From: Bradyrhizobium symbiodeficiens
Lineage (GTDB): Bacteria > Pseudomonadota > Alphaproteobacteria > Rhizobiales > Xanthobacteraceae
Length of the DNA stretch: 64,000 nucleotides
Assembly (NCBI RefSeq): GCF_002266465.3
Contig: NZ_CP029427.2
Coordinates: forward strand, 5,086,501-5,150,500
Direction: 5' to 3'
The notes below the pieces were generated by a model. The model did not search any database. It saw only the letters and a program-made list of their open reading frames with translations, and was not told where the DNA came from. The position numbers were made by a program, and so were the translations under genes. This document shows positions 41,954-50,593 of this stretch, piece after piece; positions within the stretch are counted from its first letter, which is position 1; each line of letters starts with the position of its first letter.

Positions 41954-43477
41954 ATGATCAAGCGCCTGATCCAGAACACGGTGATTTCGGCGCTGGCCTT
42001 CGGCGTGGCCGCCCTGCTGGGTCTTGCGGTCATTCCATTGATCATCGGGACCTGGGGGGTGACCGAGTTCGGCCTCATCGTCATCTCGCGGCTGCTGCTT
42101 CCCAGCGGCATGATGGCGGTGCTCGACCTCGGTCTGTCCGAGGTCGCCACCCAGGTCGTCGCCCGCGCGCGCGAGCACCGCAATTGGACACAGGCCAGTC
42201 GCCAGCTCGCTTTCCTGGGGGCGGTCTCCTTCGCTCTCACCTTGATGCTGAGCGCCGTCATATGGTTCGCGACGCCACTGTTCGTCATCGTAATGAAGGT
42301 CGACGCCGCACATGTGGAGACGTTCACGCGGATCATGCACTACACGGCCCTCGCGAATCTAATCTTCGTTCCGGCACTGGTGTGGGAAGGCACCGTCAAG
42401 GGCTTCGAGCGCTACAACCTGCTCCGCGTTGCGGAGGTCACGTCAACGGCGGCCTATGTCGGCCTGACATTCGCAGCCTCGTGGGCGGCGGCAGGCTTTG
42501 AAGTGGTCGCCTATATCTATCTCGCCACGCTGGTGGCCCGCGCCGTCGTCATTGGAATTGCCGCGTTCGTGGCCCTGCGGCACAAGCACGTGCGATTGCT
42601 GCCGTGGACCCCGGACATCCGGCAGGATATTCTGCACCGCTGCCTGCTGCTCCTGCAGGGCAAACTGATGGGCGGCATTTCCGGACCGCTTCAGCCGTTC
42701 CTGATCGGATTGCTGTTCGGTCCCAAGGCGGTCGGCACCTACGACGCGCTGGTGCGGTTGTCGCGGGTTTCCAAGGTCGTCGTCAGCCTTCTGACATCCG
42801 CCCTGCTTCCCGTCGCCAGCCGCCTCGACGAGCGCGGCAGCGCGACCTCGTTCCAGCGCCTCGGCGACCTCGGCCTCGTCATGATGCCGATGTTCGTGGT
42901 GCCGCCGCTGGCTGCGACCGCGATCCTTTCGCCGGAGATCATGAACATCTGGATCGGCCCCCTTCTCGCGCCCTACGCGTTCTGGATGGGCCTGAGCTTC
43001 CTGGTCCCGATCTGCGCCCAATACGTCGCGATCGGCAGCCTGATCTTCATGACGCGGCCGGAGGTGCAGGCCAGGCTCAACCGGCTGATCGCCGTTCAGC
43101 TCCTGATCTGGGCGGTGGTCTCGGCCGCGACATTGCACCTGTTCGCGGAACGCGCCCTGATCCTCGGCCAGGTGATCGGTAGTATGCTCATCCTGCCCTT
43201 GCAGCTGGAAGCGTTGCGCGGCGCACTCGAGCTCGACCGCAATCGCTTCGCGAAGGTCATCGGAACCCAGTTCGCAATCCTAGTCCTGGCAAGCATTTTT
43301 CTAGCGGCAATTGCAGGTTACATTCGGTTCGACAGCGTGCTAAAGCTCGCCCTTGGTTCCATGGCTTTCTGTCTGATCACCTGGACGCTCCAATACTTCC
43401 TCGTGCTCGAAAAGCGGCACCGGACTGTATTTCCAGCCGTCGGACAACTGATGGGACTGACATCCAGAAGCAGTTGA
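41954..43477 (+). CDS. Wzx-like polysaccharide flippase
   Basis: 507 residues with about 12-14 hydrophobic segments in the MOP-superfamily pattern (IPLIIGTWGVTEFGLIVISRLLL; PLQPFLIGLLFGPKAVGTYDAL). Would move lipid-linked repeat units across the inner membrane. Starts 10 bases after ptmA, so it is likely co-transcribed with CMP-legionaminate synthesis; its stop abuts the next gene (TGAATG). Confidence 0.87.
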   Translation: MIKRLIQNTVISALAFGVAALLGLAVIPLIIGTWGVTEFGLIVISRLLLPSGMMAVLDLGLSEVATQVVARAREHRNWTQASRQLAFLGAVSFALTLMLSAVIWFATPLFVIVMKVDAAHVETFTRIMHYTALANLIFVPALVWEGTVKGFERYNLLRVAEVTSTAAYVGLTFAASWAAAGFEVVAYIYLATLVARAVVIGIAAFVALRHKHVRLLPWTPDIRQDILHRCLLLLQGKLMGGISGPLQPFLIGLLFGPKAVGTYDALVRLSRVSKVVVSLLTSALLPVASRLDERGSATSFQRLGDLGLVMMPMFVVPPLAATAILSPEIMNIWIGPLLAPYAFWMGLSFLVPICAQYVAIGSLIFMTRPEVQARLNRLIAVQLLIWAVVSAATLHLFAERALILGQVIGSMLILPLQLEALRGALELDRNRFAKVIGTQFAILVLASIFLAAIAGYIRFDSVLKLALGSMAFCLITWTLQYFLVLEKRHRTVFPAVGQLMGLTSRSS

Positions 43478-44368
43478 ATGAACATCCACGCGACAGACAC
43501 GAAGGCCGTCATCACGGGTTTTGCTCCGGCATCGTTGTCGGACCGGGCGACGACCTATGCTCTGGACGCGGTCAGGAGTATCGGCCGTCTTGCGATGCGC
43601 CGCGTGAAACGCACGGCCGACATCGTCGATTCCGAATACAATCTGCTGCACTGGCAGCGGACGCTGTCGGAAAAGAACTGGGCGAAGGCCGCAAGCATCC
43701 AGGACTTCCTGATTCCGAAGAACCCCGCGCTGGGTCTTCGCAAGGTCGACAATCAGATTTGCAGGGTCGCGGCCGACGACTATTATCGCTATCGCGCCAG
43801 GGCGCTCGGCGAATTGCTGGCGCGGCACACCGGCGGCGCCACCGAGATCGTCGAGCTTGGCGCCGGCTGTGGCATCAACCTTCTGTCGCTTCACCTCAAC
43901 CATCCCGATTGGCGGCTACGCGGGTTCGACATCGCGCCGAACGGCATCGCTGCCGGCCGCGAGATCGCGGCGCATTATGGGCTGTCGGACCGGATAGCGC
44001 TCGACAGGATCGACCTGACCGACGGCAACGACCCCAGCTACGCCGCGATCAGGGACCAGGTCGTTTTTACCTACTTCTGCATCGAGCAAATTCCCTACGA
44101 CGTGCACAAGGTGGTGGACAACATCATTGCGGCGAAGCCCAAGCGCGTCATCAACATCGAGCCGACGACGGAGCTTCTGAATCTCGCAAGTCCGCGAGAC
44201 ATGGTCAGCTTCCTCTACATCCGGTCGGTGGACTACCAGACGCAGCTGTTCTCGACGCTCGACGATTACGAGCGGCAGGGCCGCGTCCGCATCTTGGCGC
44301 GCGAACGCATGCCGTTCGCGCCGACGATCCACAATGATGGTTTTTTGTATTGCTGGGAGCCCACATGA
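43478..44368 (+). CDS. Class I SAM-dependent methyltransferase-like protein
   Basis: 296 residues. Central Rossmann motif EIVELGAGCGINLLSLHL, followed by LRGFDIAPNGIAAGREIAAHY and VFTYFCIEQIP. The N-terminal 90 residues (WQRTLSEKNWAKAASIQDF) are helical and specific to this subgroup. Likely a glycan or lipid methyltransferase; acceptor unknown. Directly follows the flippase and overlaps the next gene by 4 bases. Confidence 0.72.
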   Translation: MNIHATDTKAVITGFAPASLSDRATTYALDAVRSIGRLAMRRVKRTADIVDSEYNLLHWQRTLSEKNWAKAASIQDFLIPKNPALGLRKVDNQICRVAADDYYRYRARALGELLARHTGGATEIVELGAGCGINLLSLHLNHPDWRLRGFDIAPNGIAAGREIAAHYGLSDRIALDRIDLTDGNDPSYAAIRDQVVFTYFCIEQIPYDVHKVVDNIIAAKPKRVINIEPTTELLNLASPRDMVSFLYIRSVDYQTQLFSTLDDYERQGRVRILARERMPFAPTIHNDGFLYCWEPT

Positions 44369-45297
44369 CAACCGTCGATACGACGGCTGATCGGCCTGCC
44401 CCGAAGAAGGCGAAGATCAGCCAGTTCCGCCGCCTTCTGTGGCACGTCAACCGCACCGATCTCGGATGGGTACTGAAGGCTGCCCTGACCAGCCTGCAAC
44501 TGCCGGCTCGTGCCAAACGGATCGCGTTGCTCAAGCAGCTTCCGACCAAACCCGAGTGGGCCGAGGCCAGCCGCAAGCTGGAGACAGACGGCTACGTCGA
44601 CGTCTCCTCGATCGTGGACCGCGGACTCGCGGAAGCCGTCGCGTCGTTCGCGGACGGCAAGGTGAACCGCCTCCAGGAGCTGGTCGGCCGGCAGAAGGAA
44701 GGGCACAAATCTTTCTGGGTCAGCCTGCTGGACGAGGACCTCGTCAACGGTGCGTTTGCCACCGATCATCCGTTCGTCCGCTACGCCCTGCAGCCGGCTG
44801 CACTGCGCATCATCGGCGACTTCATGCACGACCTGCCGCAATTGTCGGACGTGGTGCTGACATTGTCTCAACCCACGCCGAACCAGGCGTTGAGCTTCTC
44901 CCAGTTGTGGCATCTCGATCACGACGACAAGCGCGTCTGCAAGCTCTTCATCTATCTGACCGACGTGCAGGACACTGCCGATGGCCCGTTCACCTTCATC
45001 CCGGCCGGGCCGTCAAAGGCGTTCCGCAACTCGCTCAAGAGCCACATGAGCGATACGCAGGTTTTTGCCAAGACCGGTCCCGACGCCGTCAAGGAGATGA
45101 TCGCGCCCCGCCTGTCGTCCTTCATCGTCAACACGGCGCGCTGCCTGCACATGGGAAGCAGGATCCAGTCGGATCACAGCCGCCTGCTGTACACGGCAAC
45201 CTACATCCAGCAGCCGCGCATCTTTCCCGAACCGCCGGCGCGCTTCCGCGCGGTCGGTGCGCTGACGGAGCTCGAGCGCACCGTGATGCGGCTCTGA
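44365..45297 (+). CDS. Phytanoyl-CoA dioxygenase-like (2-oxoglutarate/Fe) protein
   Basis: 310 residues. A double-stranded beta-helix core is suggested by WHLDHDDKRVCKLFIYLTDV (HxD iron ligands) and later GPFTFIPAGPS and CLHMGSR with the distal His. Basic, helical N-terminus of about 75 residues. Oxygenases of this type hydroxylate small molecules or sugars; in a glycan operon it might hydroxylate a sugar or acyl substituent. ATG overlaps the methyltransferase stop by 4 bases. Confidence 0.68.
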   Translation: MTTVDTTADRPAPKKAKISQFRRLLWHVNRTDLGWVLKAALTSLQLPARAKRIALLKQLPTKPEWAEASRKLETDGYVDVSSIVDRGLAEAVASFADGKVNRLQELVGRQKEGHKSFWVSLLDEDLVNGAFATDHPFVRYALQPAALRIIGDFMHDLPQLSDVVLTLSQPTPNQALSFSQLWHLDHDDKRVCKLFIYLTDVQDTADGPFTFIPAGPSKAFRNSLKSHMSDTQVFAKTGPDAVKEMIAPRLSSFIVNTARCLHMGSRIQSDHSRLLYTATYIQQPRIFPEPPARFRAVGALTELERTVMRL

Positions 45298-45322
45298 CAC
45301 GGACCTGCCGGGAGCTCACATC

Positions 45323-46711
45323 TTGCGTATAGGCCTGGTGGTCGATCACCCCAAGCGTGACCTGCCGGGGGCAGTCATGCTCGGTTATCAACTCGCGCGG
45401 CGCGGCGTCTCCGTCGCACTGGTGCCGATGTACGAGCAGGCCGTCGATGTCCCGCGACTGGGGCTGGACGCGCTGGTCGTCAACTACGCGCGTCCCGTCA
45501 ATCTCGACCTGATGCGCAGCTTTGCCGGAGCGGGCCTCGCCCTGTACGTGCTTGACACCGAGGGCGGCGTGCTCGCGGAGAAAGGCGGCAACTCGCCTCC
45601 TGCGATGGCCGCTCACATCAAGGGCAGCGGCTACGCCGATATCCTGGCGGGCTATTTCTTCTGGGGGAGCCGGCTGTACGAGGCCTTCCTCGCGGCCGGA
45701 ACCATGAAGCCGGAGCAGCTTCACCTCACCGGATGCCCGCGCTTCGATTTCGCGGCCCCGCACTGGCGCGCGCTGCTCGACGGAGAGCCGCACGGCTATC
45801 TGCTCGTCAACGCCAACTTTCCGCTGGTCAATTCGCGCTTCACCGGCAAGCCGGGCGGCGAGCGCGAAGCGATGGTGCGGGCCGGTTGGGACGGCGCCTA
45901 TGTCGATCGCTTCATCGCCGACCTGAAGCAGGTCTTCGCCAATTATCTCGTCGAGATCGACCGGCTCGCCGCTGCGCGGCCCGACCGAAACATTCTGGTG
46001 CGTCCGCACCCCTTCGAGAGCGATGACGTCTATCGTAACGCCCTTTCGCGCCACGCCAACGTCCTGATCGACGGCAGCGGCAGCGTGCTCGACCGCATCC
46101 GCAATGCAACCGCGGTGATCCATCTCAACTGCGGGACGGCCGTCGAATCGGTCTTGTTGGGAAAGCTGCCGCTGCAGCTCGAATATCTGAACACGCCGAC
46201 CACGGCCGGCCATGCCGCGCTGCCGGCGCGCGTGAGCCGGCGGGTCGCCTCGTTCGACGAGCTGCTCGACGCGATCGACCACATCGAGCGCGAGACCGAG
46301 ACCTTCGATTTCGCTCGCGTTCACGCCGCCGATATCGAGGCATTCTTCCATCTCAACGACGGACAAGCCGCCGAACGTGTCGCCGAAGTCCTGACCCGTG
46401 CGACGCGTTCGCGCCGACCTTACGTCTCGCTGCTCGCGACCGTGAAGGGAACGCGTGCCAGGCCGAGCCTTGGCCAGATTGTCAAAGGAGCCGCCAGCGC
46501 CGCGCTCGGCTCCGCCGTCACGGAGCGGCTGCGCAGCCAGTTCAATCCCGCCCGGCGCGACAAGCGAATCGCACCGCCCTTCGTCCAGACCCTGCTTCAA
46601 CGCATCGCCACTCACGATCAGGCGAGCCCGTCTCAATTTACGGCAAGACGCGCGCATTGCGCGGTGACGGGCTTGCCCCTCGCAAGTATTGCGATCGAAC
46701 CCGCCCGATAG
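45323..46711 (+). CDS. Surface-carbohydrate biosynthesis protein (GT-B-like transferase)
   Basis: 462 residues from a TTG with GGGAG upstream. Opens with RIGLVVDHPKRDLPGAVMLGYQLARRG; later NILVRPHPFES and the donor-site-like LNCGTAVESVLLGKLPLQ. This pattern fits the surface carbohydrate / CDP-glycerol-transferase-like group of GT-B enzymes. The last 80 residues are basic and of uncertain fold. Likely transfers a sugar or polyol phosphate to the polymer. Paired with the next gene, which has a similar architecture. Confidence 0.7.
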   Translation: MRIGLVVDHPKRDLPGAVMLGYQLARRGVSVALVPMYEQAVDVPRLGLDALVVNYARPVNLDLMRSFAGAGLALYVLDTEGGVLAEKGGNSPPAMAAHIKGSGYADILAGYFFWGSRLYEAFLAAGTMKPEQLHLTGCPRFDFAAPHWRALLDGEPHGYLLVNANFPLVNSRFTGKPGGEREAMVRAGWDGAYVDRFIADLKQVFANYLVEIDRLAAARPDRNILVRPHPFESDDVYRNALSRHANVLIDGSGSVLDRIRNATAVIHLNCGTAVESVLLGKLPLQLEYLNTPTTAGHAALPARVSRRVASFDELLDAIDHIERETETFDFARVHAADIEAFFHLNDGQAAERVAEVLTRATRSRRPYVSLLATVKGTRARPSLGQIVKGAASAALGSAVTERLRSQFNPARRDKRIAPPFVQTLLQRIATHDQASPSQFTARRAHCAVTGLPLASIAIEPAR

Positions 46712-46715
46712 AGCC

Positions 46716-48119
46716 ATGGCCACACCCGCAAAGACCATTCTCATCACCACGCTCGCCGAATACCAGACCCGGTTCTGGATTCCGGTTGCGCAACGGCTGC
46801 GCGCGGCAGGCCATGACGTCGAGTTGCTCGCCTTCGACGATCGCAGCGCGGAGATGTCGACGGCCGAAGGCATTCCGGTCACGAACATGTATCGCGAGGG
46901 CCTCAAGGCCGCCCCCTCGCCCGACGACCGCACGGCTTTCGACACGCGGGTTGCGGCCTACGGGCTCGACGGAACCAATTTCCTATTCAGTCATGAGCGC
47001 TTCACTTTCGGCATCCGCGACACCGCGGCACTGCGCCGGCGCTTCATGATCTATGCCAATGCGATGGAGACAGTGCTCGACCGGCTGGAGCGGCAAGGCA
47101 AGCGCGCCGAGCTGGTGCAGGAGCTCGGCGGCTTCCTCTCGGTACTCGCGAGCTTTTACGCCGCCAGGCGCCGCGACATCCGCAACTGGTTCATCGAGCC
47201 CTCGTTTTTTCGCGGCCGGATGTACTTCACGCCTGACACCCTCGGTGCACCCGACGTGATGTCGACGCCGGCGGACGCCGTCTCGTCGGAAGTGCGCGCC
47301 TATCTCGACGACACGCTGAGGCAGCGCGCGATCGTCATTCCCAAGAAGGATCAGCACCATTATTCCGCGGCCTTCAAGAAAGTCGTCAATTTGCGCAACG
47401 CACGCCGCCTCACCGAAAAGCTGTGGGACCAGTTCGCGCTCGGCAAGCACCAGGAGTTCGGGCACAATCTGCGCCACGCCCGGGTCCATGCCGCGATGGC
47501 GCTCAACGCGACGCGGCTGCGCACGCTCTATAAGCCGATCCCCGAGGCGCCCTTCGTCTATTATCCGTTTCACGTTCCGGCCGACATGGCGCTGACGCTG
47601 CGCTCGCCGGACTATCTCGACCAAGTCGCGACCGTCGACTTCCTGCTGCGCACGATCCCGGATTCGCATGTGCTCGTGGTGAAGGAGCATCCCGCCCAGA
47701 TCGGCGCGATCGCGGCCTCCCGGCTGTTCGAGCTCGCGCGCCGGTTCGACAATTTCGTGCTGCTGCCGCCGCAGACCAACAATTACACCGTGCTCAATCG
47801 CGCCGATGCGGTCATCTCCGTCAACAGCAAATCGGGCGCCGAGGCGCTGCTGCTCGGCAAGCCGGTCGTGGTGATGGGCGATGCGTTCTACCGCTCGTGC
47901 CCGCTGGTGTATGCCGTCGATCGTCTGGCCGATGTGCCCGCGCGCCTGCGCGAGGCACTCTCCGCCGGGCCGTTCGATCCGGCCAAAGGCGCGCCCTATT
48001 TCGAGTCTGCCTGGCGTCAGTCATATCCGGGCGAGCTCTATATCAGCGATCCCAAGCTGCTCGACATTTTTGCGGCCTCCCTGCGCGCGGCCGTCGCCGA
48101 GCCGGCCGGCGTGAACTGA
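46716..48119 (+). CDS. Capsule polysaccharide biosynthesis-type transferase
   Basis: 467 residues. N-terminal ILITTLAEYQTRFWIPVAQRLRAAGHDVEL; C-terminal FVYYPFHVPADMAL, VLVVKEHPAQIG, LPPQTNNYTVLNRADAVISVNSKSGAEALLLGKPVVVMG. This is the pattern of the Capsule_synth family (KpsS/KpsC-like), whose members transfer Kdo or related acids onto a lipid anchor. Given two CMP-ulosonic acid pathways in the locus, an ulosonic acid donor is attractive but unproven. ATG at 46716 is 5 bases after the preceding stop. Confidence 0.77.
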   Translation: MATPAKTILITTLAEYQTRFWIPVAQRLRAAGHDVELLAFDDRSAEMSTAEGIPVTNMYREGLKAAPSPDDRTAFDTRVAAYGLDGTNFLFSHERFTFGIRDTAALRRRFMIYANAMETVLDRLERQGKRAELVQELGGFLSVLASFYAARRRDIRNWFIEPSFFRGRMYFTPDTLGAPDVMSTPADAVSSEVRAYLDDTLRQRAIVIPKKDQHHYSAAFKKVVNLRNARRLTEKLWDQFALGKHQEFGHNLRHARVHAAMALNATRLRTLYKPIPEAPFVYYPFHVPADMALTLRSPDYLDQVATVDFLLRTIPDSHVLVVKEHPAQIGAIAASRLFELARRFDNFVLLPPQTNNYTVLNRADAVISVNSKSGAEALLLGKPVVVMGDAFYRSCPLVYAVDRLADVPARLREALSAGPFDPAKGAPYFESAWRQSYPGELYISDPKLLDIFAASLRAAVAEPAGVN

Positions 48120-48130
48120 ACGGACCCATC

Positions 48131-48880
48131 ATGCCGCTCGTCTCGATCATCACGCCGTCCTGGAATGTCGAAGGCCTGATCGAGGAGACGATCCACTCGG
48201 TGCAGAACCAGACCTTCGCCGATTGGGAGCTCCTGATCGCGGACGACTGCTCGACCGACCGGACGCCGGCGATCATCGCCGGCATCGGCGAGCGCGACCC
48301 GCGCGTCAAGCTGATCCGGATGCCGAAGAACGGCGGGCCGGCGCTAGCGCGCCAGGCGTCGATCGACGCAGCGCAGGGCCGCTATCTCGCCTTCCTCGAC
48401 AGCGACGATCTGTGGCTGCCCGAGAAGCTGGAGCGGCAGCTTGCCTTCGCGAGGGCAAGGCAGGCCGCCCTCAGCTACACCGCCTTCCGCCGCATCAACG
48501 AGACCAACACCGTCACCGGACGGCTGATCGAGGTGCCGGCCTCGCTCACCTATGGCCAGCTCCTGGAGAACACCGCGATCGCGACGCTGACCGCAATGGT
48601 CGACCGCGAGATCGCCGGCCCCATCGCGATGAAGAACGAGGGCTACGATGATTTCTGTCTATGGCTCTCGATCCTCAAGCGCGGTCACACCGCTTACGGC
48701 CTCAACGAGGATCTCGCGCGCTATCGCGTCAGGGGCTCCTCGGTCTCCAGCCGGCCGGCACGTTCGGCCAAATGGGTCTGGCGGATCTACCGCGATGTCG
48801 AGCACCTCTCCCCGATCAGGTCGGCCTGGTGTTTTGCCCACTGGTCTACGCGGGCCTGGCTGAAACGGCGGGAGTTCTAA
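48131..48880 (+). CDS. Family 2 glycosyltransferase
   Basis: 249 residues. GT-A fold: VSIITPSWNVEGLIEETI, ADDCSTDRTPAII, and the metal-binding FLDSDDLWLPEK. The C-terminal YRVRGSSVSS is typical of small GT2 enzymes of this group. Adds one sugar to the repeat unit from a nucleotide donor at the cytoplasmic face. Follows the capsule-type transferase by 11 bases. Its stop runs into the palindromic repeat. Confidence 0.85.
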   Translation: MPLVSIITPSWNVEGLIEETIHSVQNQTFADWELLIADDCSTDRTPAIIAGIGERDPRVKLIRMPKNGGPALARQASIDAAQGRYLAFLDSDDLWLPEKLERQLAFARARQAALSYTAFRRINETNTVTGRLIEVPASLTYGQLLENTAIATLTAMVDREIAGPIAMKNEGYDDFCLWLSILKRGHTAYGLNEDLARYRVRGSSVSSRPARSAKWVWRIYRDVEHLSPIRSAWCFAHWSTRAWLKRREF

Positions 48881-48976
48881 AGCGCAATGAAATCAGGGTG
48901 AATCGTCATCGCGCTTTAGGTTGTTGTTTGGGCATGATCTTTTCGGAAAACCGCTGCACACTTTTCGGGATCATGC
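48879..48976. repeat. Palindromic intergenic repeat
   Basis: Two nested inverted repeats: AAAGCGC (48879) with GCGCTTT (48911), and GCATGATC (48932) with GATCATGC (48969). The second encloses TTTTCGGAAAACC. This resembles a dispersed palindrome common in Bradyrhizobium and Rhodopseudomonas intergenic regions. It could act as a transcription end for the operon ending at 48880. Confidence 0.75.
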
Positions 48977-49033
48977 TCCAGCGATTCCGACGGCGCGGCA
49001 CACGCAGCCACTTGCAACAGCTGGAATTGAACA

Positions 49034-49062
49034 TTGCGACCTTGACGGGTTGTCTTTAATCT
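49034..49062 (+). promoter_or_regulatory. Possible sigma-70-like promoter before the membrane protein gene
   Basis: TTGCGA at 49034-49039 and TAATCT at 49057-49062 with a 17-base spacer, followed by GGAGGGGG and the GTG at 49087. Confidence 0.4.
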
Positions 49063-49086
49063 GCCCCGGATCGGAGGGGGCTTTGC

Positions 49087-50565
49087 GTGTACAATCAAGG
49101 TGTTATTCCACTGGCAGCGCGTCCCCACGCCGATCGCCGGTCCTGGATCGGCTGGACGCTGTGCAGCCTGTTTCCTGCAATTTTTCTGTTGTGTCTGTTT
49201 GCACTCACGTCGCTTAGCGCGCCTGAACATGACGACTTCTGCTTCGCGGAACTGTATGTGCGTCACGGCTTCGTCCACACCGTGTCGATCTTCTATCATA
49301 CGCAGTCGGGCCGGATCCTGGCATTGTGGCTGACTCAGCTTCCGCCGGCGATATCGGCCGCGACGGGTGTCAGCTTGCTGTCTGCCTATTCACTGACGAT
49401 GGCTGCGAGCGCGGCGTTGTTCCTGGCCGCCACGGCCCTCGCCATGGTCCGGGCCTGGCCCCGCACTGCCGCCCTCCAGTTGGTTTTCCTCACGCTCGCA
49501 TTCGCGAGCGCCGTGGTCAGTGCCGCACCGAGCGTGCGCGATCTGCTGTACTGGCTCTCGGCCGTGACCTGTTACGTCCCGCCGGCCTTGATCACCATCC
49601 TGATCCTCGGGGAGTGCGTTCGGGCGCTTGACGGGGAATCCGGCTTCTCGTGGCCGCTCAGCCTCGCGATGGCCCTGGGCGGCTTCGCTGCTGCGCTGTG
49701 CAACGAATTTACCGGGGCATGGCTGCTGCTGATCGTGTCGGCCTCGCTGGGCGCGCGCCATCTCCTCGGCCAACAGCGCCAGATCGCGCAGCACCTCCTG
49801 ATCGCGACCGCCATTGCAATCGGATGGATCATTGTTGTCTCGGCCGGCGGCAACAGCACGCGCATGGAGCAACTCCCGAACGGCGGGCATGTGACGTGGT
49901 CGGTTGTTCAAGCACTGGTCGATTCGCTCGCCGGTCTCGGCCGCTTCCTTAGAGAACCTGCCGTCGTCGCCTGGCTCGCCGCCGTCGGCCTGATCGCACT
50001 GGCCGAACCTCAAGCGACGCAACCAGCGCCGCAAAGAGGCAAGATGCTGGCTCTCGGCACGATCGCGATCTGCCTGGCGTGCTGTTACTTCGAGTATTTC
50101 GCTCATCGATATGCGACGGGCATGCGGCTGATCGAGCGGGCGCAGAACCAGGCGCTCATCCTGCTGCTGTTCGGATCGACTCTGGGCGTCAGGCTGGTCG
50201 TCGGTGCCTACAGCCGGCAATTGCGCGAACGGTTTGCGGCGGGCGCGTTTCGTGGCCTGCTCGGTCCGGTCGGGATGCCCGCGAGCCTGGCGCTGCTCAC
50301 GATCGTCTCGCTCAGCCTGAGCTCAACGGCGTTCCAGCTGCGCGCGCAATGGCAGGACCTGTATCCCTATTGGCGGGAGAGCGCCGATCGGCATGCCCTC
50401 CTGACGACGAGCCCCGAACCGGTTGTCGTGCTTCCCCGGCACAAATGGACGCCGTCTCTGCTGATGACCGCCGATGTGACGGCCAACGCCGACAGATTGC
50501 CGAACGACTGCATCGCCAGATACTACCACAAATCCGCCGTCTACGGCGCCGACACGCCGCGATGA
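49087..50565 (+). CDS. Multi-pass membrane protein, possible Gtr-type sugar transferase
   Basis: 492 residues from a GTG with GGAGGGGG upstream. About 10-11 hydrophobic segments. Right after the first one comes SAPEHDDFCFAELYVRHGF, an acidic loop like that in GT-C/GtrC-type integral transferases. The last 100 residues are a soluble tail (WRESADRHALLTTSPEPVVVLP). It is followed 28 bases later by a GtrB-like polyprenyl-phosphate glycosyltransferase, the usual partner of such proteins. Assigned by architecture and context, not by a family signature. Confidence 0.65.
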   Translation: MYNQGVIPLAARPHADRRSWIGWTLCSLFPAIFLLCLFALTSLSAPEHDDFCFAELYVRHGFVHTVSIFYHTQSGRILALWLTQLPPAISAATGVSLLSAYSLTMAASAALFLAATALAMVRAWPRTAALQLVFLTLAFASAVVSAAPSVRDLLYWLSAVTCYVPPALITILILGECVRALDGESGFSWPLSLAMALGGFAAALCNEFTGAWLLLIVSASLGARHLLGQQRQIAQHLLIATAIAIGWIIVVSAGGNSTRMEQLPNGGHVTWSVVQALVDSLAGLGRFLREPAVVAWLAAVGLIALAEPQATQPAPQRGKMLALGTIAICLACCYFEYFAHRYATGMRLIERAQNQALILLLFGSTLGVRLVVGAYSRQLRERFAAGAFRGLLGPVGMPASLALLTIVSLSLSSTAFQLRAQWQDLYPYWRESADRHALLTTSPEPVVVLPRHKWTPSLLMTADVTANADRLPNDCIARYYHKSAVYGADTPR

Positions 50566-50593
50566 CCATTTGCCCTGCTTCAGAGATGCGAAC

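Noticed and set aside
48879..48976. Small RNA gene
   Set aside because: The nested hairpins could be transcribed, but the sequence matches a dispersed palindromic repeat type and no dedicated promoter is visible.
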